From NCBI RefSeq assembly GCF_024636815.1, contig NZ_JAGXGF010000198.1, positions 1 through 42,106 on the forward strand: a DNA stretch of 42,106 nt, in the 5' to 3' direction. The DNA is from Marivirga sp. (GTDB lineage: Bacteria; Bacteroidota; Bacteroidia; Cytophagales; Cyclobacteriaceae). A program made the position numbers and the translations under genes. The notes beneath the pieces were generated by a model, which was given only the letters and a program-made list of their open reading frames with translations, had not been told where the DNA came from and did not search any database. Of the stretch, positions 33,615-40,846 are shown piece after piece; within the stretch, counting starts at the first letter, position 1; each line of letters begins with the position of its first letter.

Positions 33615-34083
33615 TGTTTTGATGATTTGGCTTGTCCTATTGTTTCAAGCAAACACATTGATCTATGCACAAAATCCATCATTTGTTCAATTGCACAAAG
33701 CACCGGAATATTTTGTTGAAGCAGGTGAGCAGCAGTATATTTCGCTTTCTTTTTTAATCAAAGAGGGCTATCATATTCAGGCAAGCCAAGTGAAAGATGA
33801 AAATCTTATTCCTACTGTCCTATCTTTTGATGTACTGGATAGCCTGAAACTGGGTGATCCGGTTTTTCCAAAGACTGTTGAATTTAAAATGAAAGGACAA
33901 AAAACCACTTGGTCTGTTTATAAAGACATACTTGAAATTAATGTTCCGGTCAAGATTATAAAACCGGGAGAAAAGGAGGTGTTTTCTATTAATGGAAAAT
34001 TGTACTATCAGGCATGTGATGACTACAAATGTTATTTTCCTCGTAACCTTAAATTTATTATGAAAATAAACATAAAGAAGTGA
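33592..34083 (+). CDS. free-standing DsbD N-terminal (alpha) domain protein
   Basis: This 163-residue protein has a signal peptide (cleavage near LIYAQ) and then the immunoglobulin-like DsbD-alpha fold. It shows the family's LIKEGYHIQAS strand, VFPKTVEFK, and the redox pair in YYQACDDYKCYFP (two cysteines separated by four residues). In DsbD the alpha domain passes electrons to periplasmic partners, but here the membrane and gamma domains are missing. The gene overlaps the TlpA-like gene by 23 bases, so the pair probably acts together in disulfide reduction. What reduces it is unknown. After the stop the sequence runs into a decayed gene (34162-34290). Confidence 0.8.
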   Translation: MNCLLQNNVLMIWLVLLFQANTLIYAQNPSFVQLHKAPEYFVEAGEQQYISLSFLIKEGYHIQASQVKDENLIPTVLSFDVLDSLKLGDPVFPKTVEFKMKGQKTTWSVYKDILEINVPVKIIKPGEKEVFSINGKLYYQACDDYKCYFPRNLKFIMKINIKK

Positions 34084-34161
34084 TTCAATAAAAATATGCA
34101 AGTGTAATACCGTTCCTTCAGGAAGGTTCGGAATAATTTGCTGTAAGTCTCATAGCTGCTT

Positions 34162-34290
34162 TTATAAGCAAACAAAGCAATCGAATTGCAATTTATTGTA
34201 TCTTCTCCTATTCTCGTCAAACCACTCTTTATTATTGTTTTTCTCCAGTTCTTCGAAAAAATTTATAAAATTATTACTGAAATAGGCCAT
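34162..34290 (-). pseudogene. N-terminal relic of a DUF2461 gene
   Basis: On the minus strand an ATG at 34290 opens a 42-codon frame whose first 32 residues (FFEELEKNNNKEWFDENR and flanks) match the characteristic start of DUF2461 proteins, normally about 220 residues. The frame then turns to unrelated sequence (KLQFDCFVCL) and stops at 34162. The rest of the family cannot be found in the window, so this looks like the remains of a deletion or rearrangement rather than a working gene. The neighbouring 34084-34161 shows no feature apart from a weak TTCCT/AGGAA dyad. Confidence 0.65.
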
Positions 34291-34333
34291 TGTTTATACA
34301 TTTAATGGAACTAAAATAGCAATAAATAATTGT

Positions 34334-34341
34334 TATGTTTG
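34334..34341 (+). promoter_or_regulatory. -7 box TATGTTTG for the J-domain/TPR gene
   Basis: TATGTTTG matches TAnnTTTG and ends 30 bases before the ATG at 34372. No -33 TTG is seen at normal spacing, so this is a moderate candidate. Confidence 0.45.
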
Positions 34342-34371
34342 TTTAAGCATTGTTCAATTATTTTCTTCTGA

Positions 34372-35568
34372 ATGGAAAATTACTATCAAATATTAGGTTT
34401 AAGTGAGATGGCGACCTTGTCTGAGATAAAGTCTGCCTACAAAAAGCTAGCAAAGGCATACCATCCTGATATTAATTCATCACCAGCCGCAGAGGAGAAG
34501 TTCAAAATAATTTCCACTGCTTATGCAGTCTTGAGTAATCGTGATTTAAGACAAAAATATGACCTGAAATTGGCTCAAATACGACTAAATGCTAAAAGAG
34601 CAAGCATTCGTGCACACGAAAATAGACAAAGAGCCTATAAGAACCCATATCAAAATTACACTTATAGACCACCGGTTTATAGACCAGTAAAAGATGCCAG
34701 CCTAGAAAGAAAAGGAACATATTATGCTTTAGGTATAGTAGCATCCATAGCTATACTGGTTTATATTACAGTTAGCTTAAATGATTTTTTTCAGGAGAGA
34801 AAACTTCAAAAAATGATCAGCCAGTTCGATGAAAAGGTGAAATATGCTGATAGTCTATATTATTCTGGAAAAGTTCAAGCCGCATTGAATTTTATTGATG
34901 ATATCAAATCATCCAATAGTGAATACAATGCCATTAAACGATATGAAATTGATTATTTGAATTTTCGAAGAGATCAGGCTGATATCGACTATAAAAACAA
35001 GGCCTTTCAGGATGCTCTTTGGGGTTATTTATTCTTTATGGAATATAGTCAAAGTCAAAATCCTGACATGCAATATAGACTGGCGGTCTGCTATAGAAAT
35101 TTAAATGAACCTAATAAAGCAGTGTTTATATTAAGCCGATTAATGAATAATAACTATAAACGAATGCGTATGATATCTCTAATTGGGGAGATTTACAAAG
35201 ACGAATTGAATGACAATGAAGTAGCCATGCAGTATTATCAAATGGGGCTATCTAATATCCTAAATGAATTTAAAAGCATATATGGTAATGCCTATCGCTT
35301 ATTAGTATCTGCAGAAAGAACGCCTGAGAGTTATAAATCAATATATTTTAATGCAGCTGAAATTCTTTATGAACAAGGAGATTACCGTCAAGCATCTAAA
35401 TTATTGGAGTGGGTCATCTTTTTCAAGCCGGAAAAAAAAATAGCCTATCAGTATTTGATTGAATGTTATTATCAGTTGGATAATAAAAAGGAAGCCTGCA
35501 ATATTTTAAAAAAGGCAGAAAAGATGGATATTCGCCCACAATTAAATTTTGAATTAAGCTGTAACTAA
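34372..35568 (+). CDS. membrane-anchored J-domain protein with TPR-like C-terminus
   Basis: The 398-residue protein starts with a J domain (residues 1-65, HPD at 31-33), which should recruit and stimulate DnaK. A basic, Tyr/Pro-rich linker follows (66-115), then one membrane helix (about 117-136), then about 260 residues of helical repeats resembling TPRs (for example SGKVQAALNFIDDIKS, DALWGYLFFMEYSQS, NEPNKAVFILSRLMN, QGDYRQASKLLEWV). Charge distribution around the helix predicts the J domain inside and the repeats in the periplasm. There is no Gly/Phe or zinc region, so it is a type III J protein. The next gene, a secreted peptidase, starts on the base after its stop. Confidence 0.88.
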   Translation: MENYYQILGLSEMATLSEIKSAYKKLAKAYHPDINSSPAAEEKFKIISTAYAVLSNRDLRQKYDLKLAQIRLNAKRASIRAHENRQRAYKNPYQNYTYRPPVYRPVKDASLERKGTYYALGIVASIAILVYITVSLNDFFQERKLQKMISQFDEKVKYADSLYYSGKVQAALNFIDDIKSSNSEYNAIKRYEIDYLNFRRDQADIDYKNKAFQDALWGYLFFMEYSQSQNPDMQYRLAVCYRNLNEPNKAVFILSRLMNNNYKRMRMISLIGEIYKDELNDNEVAMQYYQMGLSNILNEFKSIYGNAYRLLVSAERTPESYKSIYFNAAEILYEQGDYRQASKLLEWVIFFKPEKKIAYQYLIECYYQLDNKKEACNILKKAEKMDIRPQLNFELSCN

Positions 35569-36798
35569 ATGCGATTTCTTTTCATTCTATTTTTTCTATT
35601 CAATATCTCTCTTGCTGTAAGTCAAAGTAATATAGCACGTGAACACCTTTCCATTTTAACCTCTGATTCTTTGGCTGGTAGAGGTTTTACTAACGATGGG
35701 CAAGACAAAGCTGCGGATTTTATTATTGAGAAGCTATTGCAATTTAATGTAAAAGCTGGCGGTGAAAATGGATTCGAACAAGGATTATCCTATCCTGTCA
35801 ATACTTTTCCAGGTACTGTTCAGTTTTCAGTAGAAAATCAAAATACAATTAAAATCTACGGAGCAGGTAAAGATTTCCTTTATCATTCTGCTTCAGCCCC
35901 TATTAAAATAAAAGGTGAGATTCAGAATATATCTACTAGCTTTTCAATTCCAAAAAGAACCAAAAATCAAATTTTCTATATTGAAAAAACGAAGGACAAT
36001 GCCAATGAAATTAATGAACTAACACAATCTTTTCTATTTGACTCTAAAGCAAAGGGAAATTTATTAATCATACAGGACAGCACTAAATGGAGTTGGTTTC
36101 CATCATCCAAACAATCTGATAATATTGTTTTATACATAAAAGATCCCTTAAAAAAAGGAGCTGAAATTAGTGCCTCTAATGAAGCGGAGTTCATTTCAAA
36201 TTTTCGCTCATCAAATGTAATTGGAAAGGTATCAGGAGAAAGAAGTGATTCTATCATTATGTTTTCTGCGCATTATGATCATTTGGGCCAAATGGGAAAT
36301 GCAATTTTCAGAGGGGCAAATGATAATGCCTCAGGTGTGGCTATGCTTTTAGCTTTAGCAAAATATTACGGTCAAAATCAGCCAAAATTCGATATCTATT
36401 TTCTTTTTACCACAGCTGAAGAAATCGGTTTGCTCGGCAGTTATTATTTTATTGAAAATGCACTATTTGATTTGAGAAAAGTCAAAATACTGGTAAATCT
36501 GGACATGGTGGGAACAGGTGATGAAGGTATTACCATGGTGAATGCCAAAAAGCATAATCGCTATTTTAATTTAATTCAAGAATTAAATGATGACAGAATA
36601 GTAGAAATTAAAGCAAGAGGAGAGGCATGCAATAGTGATCATTGTTTATTCGACAGAATTGGAATTCCAGCTGTGTTTATTTACACCTTAGGTGGAAAAC
36701 AATCTTATCACGATATACATGACAATGGAGAGGACTTAAGCTTAGAAGCATTTGATGAATTGCATGATTTGATAATTGAAAGTTTAAAGGAATATTAA
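35569..36798 (+). CDS. secreted M28-family zinc metallopeptidase
   Basis: The 409-residue protein has a signal peptide (about 1-19, cleavage near AVSQ) and an M28 aminopeptidase fold with all expected zinc and catalytic residues: SAHYDHLG, GANDNASG, TAEEIGLLGS, NLDMVGTGDEG and the final His in QSYHDIHD. A segment at about 75-215 is inserted before the first ligands but lacks the clear PA pattern of the larger paralogue at 26280-27740. It starts directly after the J-domain/TPR gene stop and is surely co-transcribed with it. Its stop codon is directly adjacent to the stop of the converging glycosyltransferase gene. Confidence 0.92.
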   Translation: MRFLFILFFLFNISLAVSQSNIAREHLSILTSDSLAGRGFTNDGQDKAADFIIEKLLQFNVKAGGENGFEQGLSYPVNTFPGTVQFSVENQNTIKIYGAGKDFLYHSASAPIKIKGEIQNISTSFSIPKRTKNQIFYIEKTKDNANEINELTQSFLFDSKAKGNLLIIQDSTKWSWFPSSKQSDNIVLYIKDPLKKGAEISASNEAEFISNFRSSNVIGKVSGERSDSIIMFSAHYDHLGQMGNAIFRGANDNASGVAMLLALAKYYGQNQPKFDIYFLFTTAEEIGLLGSYYFIENALFDLRKVKILVNLDMVGTGDEGITMVNAKKHNRYFNLIQELNDDRIVEIKARGEACNSDHCLFDRIGIPAVFIYTLGGKQSYHDIHDNGEDLSLEAFDELHDLIIESLKEY

Positions 36799-38022
36799 TC
36801 AAGCACTCAAACTAAAAATGGAACGAATTTCAGCTTCATGCTGATAATTTTTCCCTTCGATTGCTTGTACAAAGTGGTGGCTTAATTCTTTTCTGCTGAA
36901 AAACTGCTCTGCTGTGTCTCTAGATGCTTTTTGATATTTCCTTAATAATTCAGATGATTCTATGAACGGCTTAATTTTTTCTCCAAACTCGGCCGGAAAA
37001 TCAGAATCTGCAAAAAAACCGATATGCCGCTTTTCTACCAACCCTCTAATCCAGCCTTGAATATTGGTGATTATCAATTTCCCAGATGCAATGGCATCAA
37101 AAAATTTATTAGGAGAGTTTGTTCTTAAAACTGGTTTATGAAGAAATGAAACATAACAAGCATCGGTTACATTCATGACATCCTTCACTTCTTCTTTAGT
37201 GCCGTAAGGAATAAAAAAGATATTTTTTAGCTGGTTTTTGGCCACATATTTCTTGATTTCCGGCAAGCTGGAGCCTTCACCCATAATGAGAAAACGAATC
37301 GGTAAATCCATACTTAACTCTGCACACTTTATTAAGCTCATCAGATCATTAACAGGACCAACAGCACCAAAATAGCTCACGACAAATTTATTTTTTACTC
37401 CATATTGCAAAACTAAATCTTCATCTTTTTCCTCTACTCGTTCAAAGAAATCGCAATCTGCAACATTGGGAATCAACTCTACTTTAACACTCGGAGCTCT
37501 TTTTTCAATATGATTTCGCATTCCGGGAGAAAGTGCAATAACTCTTTCCGTATTTTTGTAAAATTTTAATTCCTGTTTTTCTAGCCATAGTTTAAGTAAT
37601 GGATTCTTAATAACTCCCATTTGGATTGGAGCTTCCGGCCATAAATCTCTAACTTCAAAAATATAGGGAATATCAAACTTTTTTTGAGCCCATAAAGCTA
37701 TAAAGCCTACAGTAAGCGGTGTGCTGGTCACGATTATCTTATCATAACCATTCTGCTTTCTAATAAAGCTTTTACACAGTATGATAAAATAAAGAAATGC
37801 TTTTATTCTTTTAAAAAAACCAAATTGGTTTTCATATCGAACTGGTAAATAATGCACCTGTAATCCATCCAGTATCCTGGAAGCAGGCTTGTTGTCATTA
37901 TGTGCCGTTAACATTTCTACCTCATGACCTTTAGCTTTTAAAGCCTGAGCCATAAAATAAGAGCGATTGGCACCACCCTCATCAGGAGTTTTGAAATATT
38001 GATGGATGTAAAGGATTTTCAT
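36799..38022 (-). CDS. family 4 glycosyltransferase (WbuB-like)
   Basis: The 407-residue GT-B enzyme transfers a sugar from a nucleotide donor and probably works on a surface polysaccharide or glycolipid. The N-terminal part opens KILYIHQYFKTPDEGGANRS, as in WbuB-type GT4 proteins. The donor-binding part contains SYFGAVGPVNDL, LIMGEGSSLPEI and the typical RTNSPNKFFDAIASGKLIIT segment. It is not the bacillithiol enzyme BshA by its N-terminal sequence, although it lies next to a YpdA gene. No other polysaccharide genes are close, so the acceptor is unknown. Its stop touches the stop of the M28 gene with no spacer and no hairpin. Confidence 0.88.
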   Translation of the reverse strand: MKILYIHQYFKTPDEGGANRSYFMAQALKAKGHEVEMLTAHNDNKPASRILDGLQVHYLPVRYENQFGFFKRIKAFLYFIILCKSFIRKQNGYDKIIVTSTPLTVGFIALWAQKKFDIPYIFEVRDLWPEAPIQMGVIKNPLLKLWLEKQELKFYKNTERVIALSPGMRNHIEKRAPSVKVELIPNVADCDFFERVEEKDEDLVLQYGVKNKFVVSYFGAVGPVNDLMSLIKCAELSMDLPIRFLIMGEGSSLPEIKKYVAKNQLKNIFFIPYGTKEEVKDVMNVTDACYVSFLHKPVLRTNSPNKFFDAIASGKLIITNIQGWIRGLVEKRHIGFFADSDFPAEFGEKIKPFIESSELLRKYQKASRDTAEQFFSRKELSHHFVQAIEGKNYQHEAEIRSIFSLSA

Positions 38023-38111
38023 TCAAACACTAAAGTAGTTGCTTTAGCTTTATAACAAATAAGATTTTAATATAATTTTACTATGCTGAATTTTTTATAA
38101 AAATGAAATTC

Positions 38112-39092
38112 CTATTTCACTATCATCCGCTTACTTTTAATATGATCCATTATCATATCAGCATGAACCCTACTGTTTTCTATAAACCATTTGTTGGTTT
38201 CCATGCCACCACAAATTACGCCTGCTAAATAAATGCCCTCTACATTGGTTTCCATACTTTCAGCATCATATACTGGAGCAAAAGGTGGTTCAGCTCTTTT
38301 TTCAACTCCCATCTTGTTTAAGAAATCATAATTAGGTTCATAGCCCGTCATAGCTAATACAAAATCATTTTCTATTGTGATATTTCCCTCGGGGCTTTTG
38401 ATGTCTATTTCATTTTCTCTAATAGCAGTAATCTCACTTTCGAAATACGCTTTTATGCTGCCTTCTTTAATTCTATTTTCTATATCAGGTTTCACCCAAT
38501 ATTTCACAGTTTTACGTATTTCTTCTTCCCGAATCACCATTGTGACTTCCTTTGCACCTTTTCTAAAGCACTCCAAAGCAGCATCTACAGCAGAATTGGC
38601 TGCTCCAACAATAGCCAACTTCATATCATAATAAGGATGAGCTTCTTTATAGTAATGAGTTACTTTTGGCAAATCCTCACCGGGAATTCCTAACTTATGA
38701 GGTAAATCATAAAAACCTGTGGCTACAATAACATTCTCTGTCTGCAAATCAAATTTATCAGTATTTACTCGAAAACCGTTTTCATTTTTCTCCACCTTAT
38801 GAACAGAATTGTATAAAGAAGTATTGAGTTTATGAGAACTTGCTACTCTCCTATAATATTCCAAAGCTTCCATTCTAGTTGGCTTCGGATTATGAGAAAT
38901 AAAGGGTACACCTCCAATTTCCAATTTATCGGAAGTACTAAAAAAAGTCATGCCGTATGGATAATGATAGAGTGAGTTCACTAAAGTGCCTTTATCCACA
39001 ATAACATAAGACAAGCCGTCAGACTCCGCTTTTATTCCACATGCCAAGCCAATTGGTCCTCCACCGATTATTAAAACATCTATATTTTGCAT
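38112..39092 (-). CDS. ypdA: YpdA-family FAD/NADPH oxidoreductase (putative bacillithiol disulfide reductase)
   Basis: The 326-residue flavoprotein resembles the YpdA/Bdr family, which in Firmicutes reduces bacillithiol disulfide with NADPH. It has the FAD motif IIGGGPIGLACG (residues 8-19), FFSTSDKLEIGGVPF, KPTRMEALEYYRRV, the NADPH motif IVGAANSAVDAALE and the C-terminal IYLAGVICGGMETNKWF segment. Position 14, where the Firmicutes enzymes have the redox-active cysteine (GGGPCG), is isoleucine here; the nearest cysteine is Cys18. The enzyme may therefore act by another route or on another substrate. It sits between the glycosyltransferase and serS on the minus strand, with gaps on both sides. 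No exact -7 box was found. Confidence 0.85.
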   Translation of the reverse strand: MQNIDVLIIGGGPIGLACGIKAESDGLSYVIVDKGTLVNSLYHYPYGMTFFSTSDKLEIGGVPFISHNPKPTRMEALEYYRRVASSHKLNTSLYNSVHKVEKNENGFRVNTDKFDLQTENVIVATGFYDLPHKLGIPGEDLPKVTHYYKEAHPYYDMKLAIVGAANSAVDAALECFRKGAKEVTMVIREEEIRKTVKYWVKPDIENRIKEGSIKAYFESEITAIRENEIDIKSPEGNITIENDFVLAMTGYEPNYDFLNKMGVEKRAEPPFAPVYDAESMETNVEGIYLAGVICGGMETNKWFIENSRVHADMIMDHIKSKRMIVK

Positions 39093-39202
39093 CTTAGTTT
39101 ATTTCTGAATGGTATTTAATATCTTAATTAATACGTGAAGTGTAGCTAAGGTTTTGAGAATTGGGTATTTTATTAGAAAGCTTTAAATCTAATTTAGGAA
39201 GG

Positions 39203-39301
39203 GGAGAGGAAAAGACCTGTCAGGTTTTACCAAAATTTTAATCTACAAAAAATAAATGTTTAGTAGAAATTGGCAATTGAAACCTGACAGGTTTGGAGAG
39301 G
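39203..39301. repeat. paired palindromes (ACCTGTCAGGT type) between ypdA and serS
   Basis: The 227-base gap 39093-39319 holds two palindromes: ACCTGTCAGGT (39215-39225) and AAACCTGACAGGTTT (39280-39294). Each is self-complementary around one base, and together they form a long inverted repeat 80 bases wide. The 7-mer GGAGAGG flanks the pair on both sides (39203-39209, 39295-39301). No gene is visible in the gap. It may be a small dispersed element or a paired binding site; it also lies where the serS transcript ends. Confidence 0.6.
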
Positions 39302-39319
39302 TATTAAGTCAGCCGTATT

Positions 39320-40594
39320 TTAATCAATCCATTCAAATCCAGTATAGGATTGCAACGCCTTGGGTACTCGAATCCCTTTTTCGGTTTGATTGTTTTCCAA
39401 AATGGCTGCTAAAATTCTTGGAAATGCCAATGCACTACCATTTAATGTATGTAATAAGTGCTTTTTCTTATCGGCATCTTTATAACGCAATTTTAATCGA
39501 TTGGACTGATAAGTTTCAAAATTAGAAACCGAGCTAACCTCCAACCATTTTTCCTGAGCTGCAGACCAAACTTCCATATCATAAGTTAAGGCGGCAGTAA
39601 ATCCTAAATCACCACCGCATAACCTTAATACTCTATAAGGCAATTCTAATTTAGTCAGTAAGCTTTGAATATAATTATTCATTTCTTCCAATGCCTGATA
39701 TGATTTGTCAGGATGCTGAACTTGAACAATTTCCACCTTATCAAATTGATGTAAACGATTTAACCCTCTTACGTGTGCTCCCCAAGAACCTGCTTCTTTC
39801 CGGAAACAAGGTGTATAGGCAGTCAATTTAATAGGTAAATCCTCTTCATTAATAATTTCATCTCTTAGGAGATTAGTAATGGGCACTTCTGCTGTAGGAA
39901 TCAAATATAAATCTGTATCCTCAATATGATACATCTGACCTTCCTTATCTGGTAATTGCCCAGTTCCGATCCCTGAAGCTTCATTTACTACTATAGGTGG
40001 CTGAATTTCTTTGAACCCCTGCTTTTCAGCTTCATCCAAAAAGAAATTCAATAAAGCGCGCTGCATTCTTGCGCCTTTCCCTTTATAAACAGGAAATCCT
40101 GCACCTGTGATTTTTATACCTAAATCGAAGTCGATGATGTCATAATCCTTTATTAAATCCCAATGTGGTTTTTTACCAGCATATAAATTAGGCTTTTCTC
40201 CATGTTCAGAAATAATTTCATTATCATCTTCACCTTTTCCTTTTTTCACATCTTCATGCGGAACATTAGGGATTTGATAGAGACTTTCTGTCAATTCTTT
40301 TTCAATCTCTTGGGATTCTTCCTGCAAGATTTTGCCGCGTTGCTTTAATTCAGCAGTTTTAGTTTTTACTTCTTCTGCTTCATCTTTCTTACCTTCTTTC
40401 ATCAAAATGCCAATGCTTTTGGAAATTTGATTTGATTCCGCCAAAACTGAATCTAGTTCAGTCTGTAAAGCTTTCCTTCTATTATCTAAAGCAATTACCC
40501 CATCAATCAGAGATTCAGCATTTTCGATATTTCTTTTCAATAAGCCTTTGATTGCTTTGGCTTTATCTTCACGCAAATTTGCAACTTGTAACAT
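39320..40594 (-). CDS. serS: seryl-tRNA synthetase
   Basis: SerS charges tRNA-Ser with serine. The 424-residue protein has the N-terminal tRNA-binding coiled-coil arm (about residues 25-105, Glu/Lys-rich). The class II catalytic core follows: TAEVPITNLLRDE for serine binding, motif 2 PCFRKEAGSWGAHVRGL, and motif 3 NGSALAFPRILAAILENNQ near the C-terminus, which ends TGFEWID. Length and motifs are normal. It diverges from rho across 252 bases. A TTATTTTG box (one mismatch from consensus) lies 16 bases before the ATG. Confidence 0.97.
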   Translation of the reverse strand: MLQVANLREDKAKAIKGLLKRNIENAESLIDGVIALDNRRKALQTELDSVLAESNQISKSIGILMKEGKKDEAEEVKTKTAELKQRGKILQEESQEIEKELTESLYQIPNVPHEDVKKGKGEDDNEIISEHGEKPNLYAGKKPHWDLIKDYDIIDFDLGIKITGAGFPVYKGKGARMQRALLNFFLDEAEKQGFKEIQPPIVVNEASGIGTGQLPDKEGQMYHIEDTDLYLIPTAEVPITNLLRDEIINEEDLPIKLTAYTPCFRKEAGSWGAHVRGLNRLHQFDKVEIVQVQHPDKSYQALEEMNNYIQSLLTKLELPYRVLRLCGGDLGFTAALTYDMEVWSAAQEKWLEVSSVSNFETYQSNRLKLRYKDADKKKHLLHTLNGSALAFPRILAAILENNQTEKGIRVPKALQSYTGFEWID

Positions 40595-40610
40595 TTTTCG
40601 AAATTTTTGG

Positions 40611-40618
40611 CAAAATAA
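40611..40618 (-). promoter_or_regulatory. -7 box candidate for serS
   Basis: The minus strand reads TTATTTTG, one mismatch from TAnnTTTG and identical to the box before the PpiD-like gene. It ends 16 bases before the serS ATG. No -33 TTG was found at the usual distance. Confidence 0.45.
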
Positions 40619-40690
40619 GCTATTTTTAACGGTATTATAAACAGAATCTCATCTTAAATGACAATTTCTATTTTATATTTCTTAATTTGC

Positions 40691-40721
40691 TTGACAATTA
40701 AAAATGCTTAGCATATCATTG
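40691..40721 (+). promoter_or_regulatory. promoter candidate for rho
   Basis: TTG at 40691 is followed after 20 bases by TATCATTG (40714-40721), one mismatch from the Bacteroidota -7 box. The same bases also read as TTGACA-N17-TATCAT, a near-perfect sigma70 pattern of other phyla, which is probably coincidental here. The leader to the rho ATG would be about 120 bases and contains a small hairpin (TCAGG/CCTGA near 40811-40828). Confidence 0.45.
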
Positions 40722-40846
40722 TATTATCTAAAAAGAAACTGAGGCAAAATTCAAATGTCTCATTCAAAAAAATCCAAAACATAATATCAAATTTATCATA
40801 CCAACAGAATCAGGGTCTCAAATCCTGAACAAGTAAAAGTCCCTTT

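Noticed and set aside
34032-34220. Minus-strand 62-codon frame next to the DUF2461 relic
   Set aside because: Its sequence matches no part of DUF2461 that I recognise, and it runs into the antisense of the DsbD-alpha gene. I kept only the frame with the recognisable N-terminus.
36799-39092. Bacillithiol biosynthesis/recycling cluster (GT4 plus YpdA)
   Set aside because: The glycosyltransferase N-terminus is WbuB-like, not BshA-like, no bshB/bshC gene is present, and the YpdA lacks the usual cysteine.
39256-39525. Plus-strand open frame of 89 codons reading through the palindromes
   Set aside because: Most of it is antisense to the C-terminus of serS, and its start lies in the repeat region.
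40691-40719. Classic sigma70 promoter TTGACA-N17-TATCAT
   Set aside because: Bacteroidota primary sigma factors recognise a different -7 element. The match is noted, but the Bacteroidota reading of the same site is preferred.
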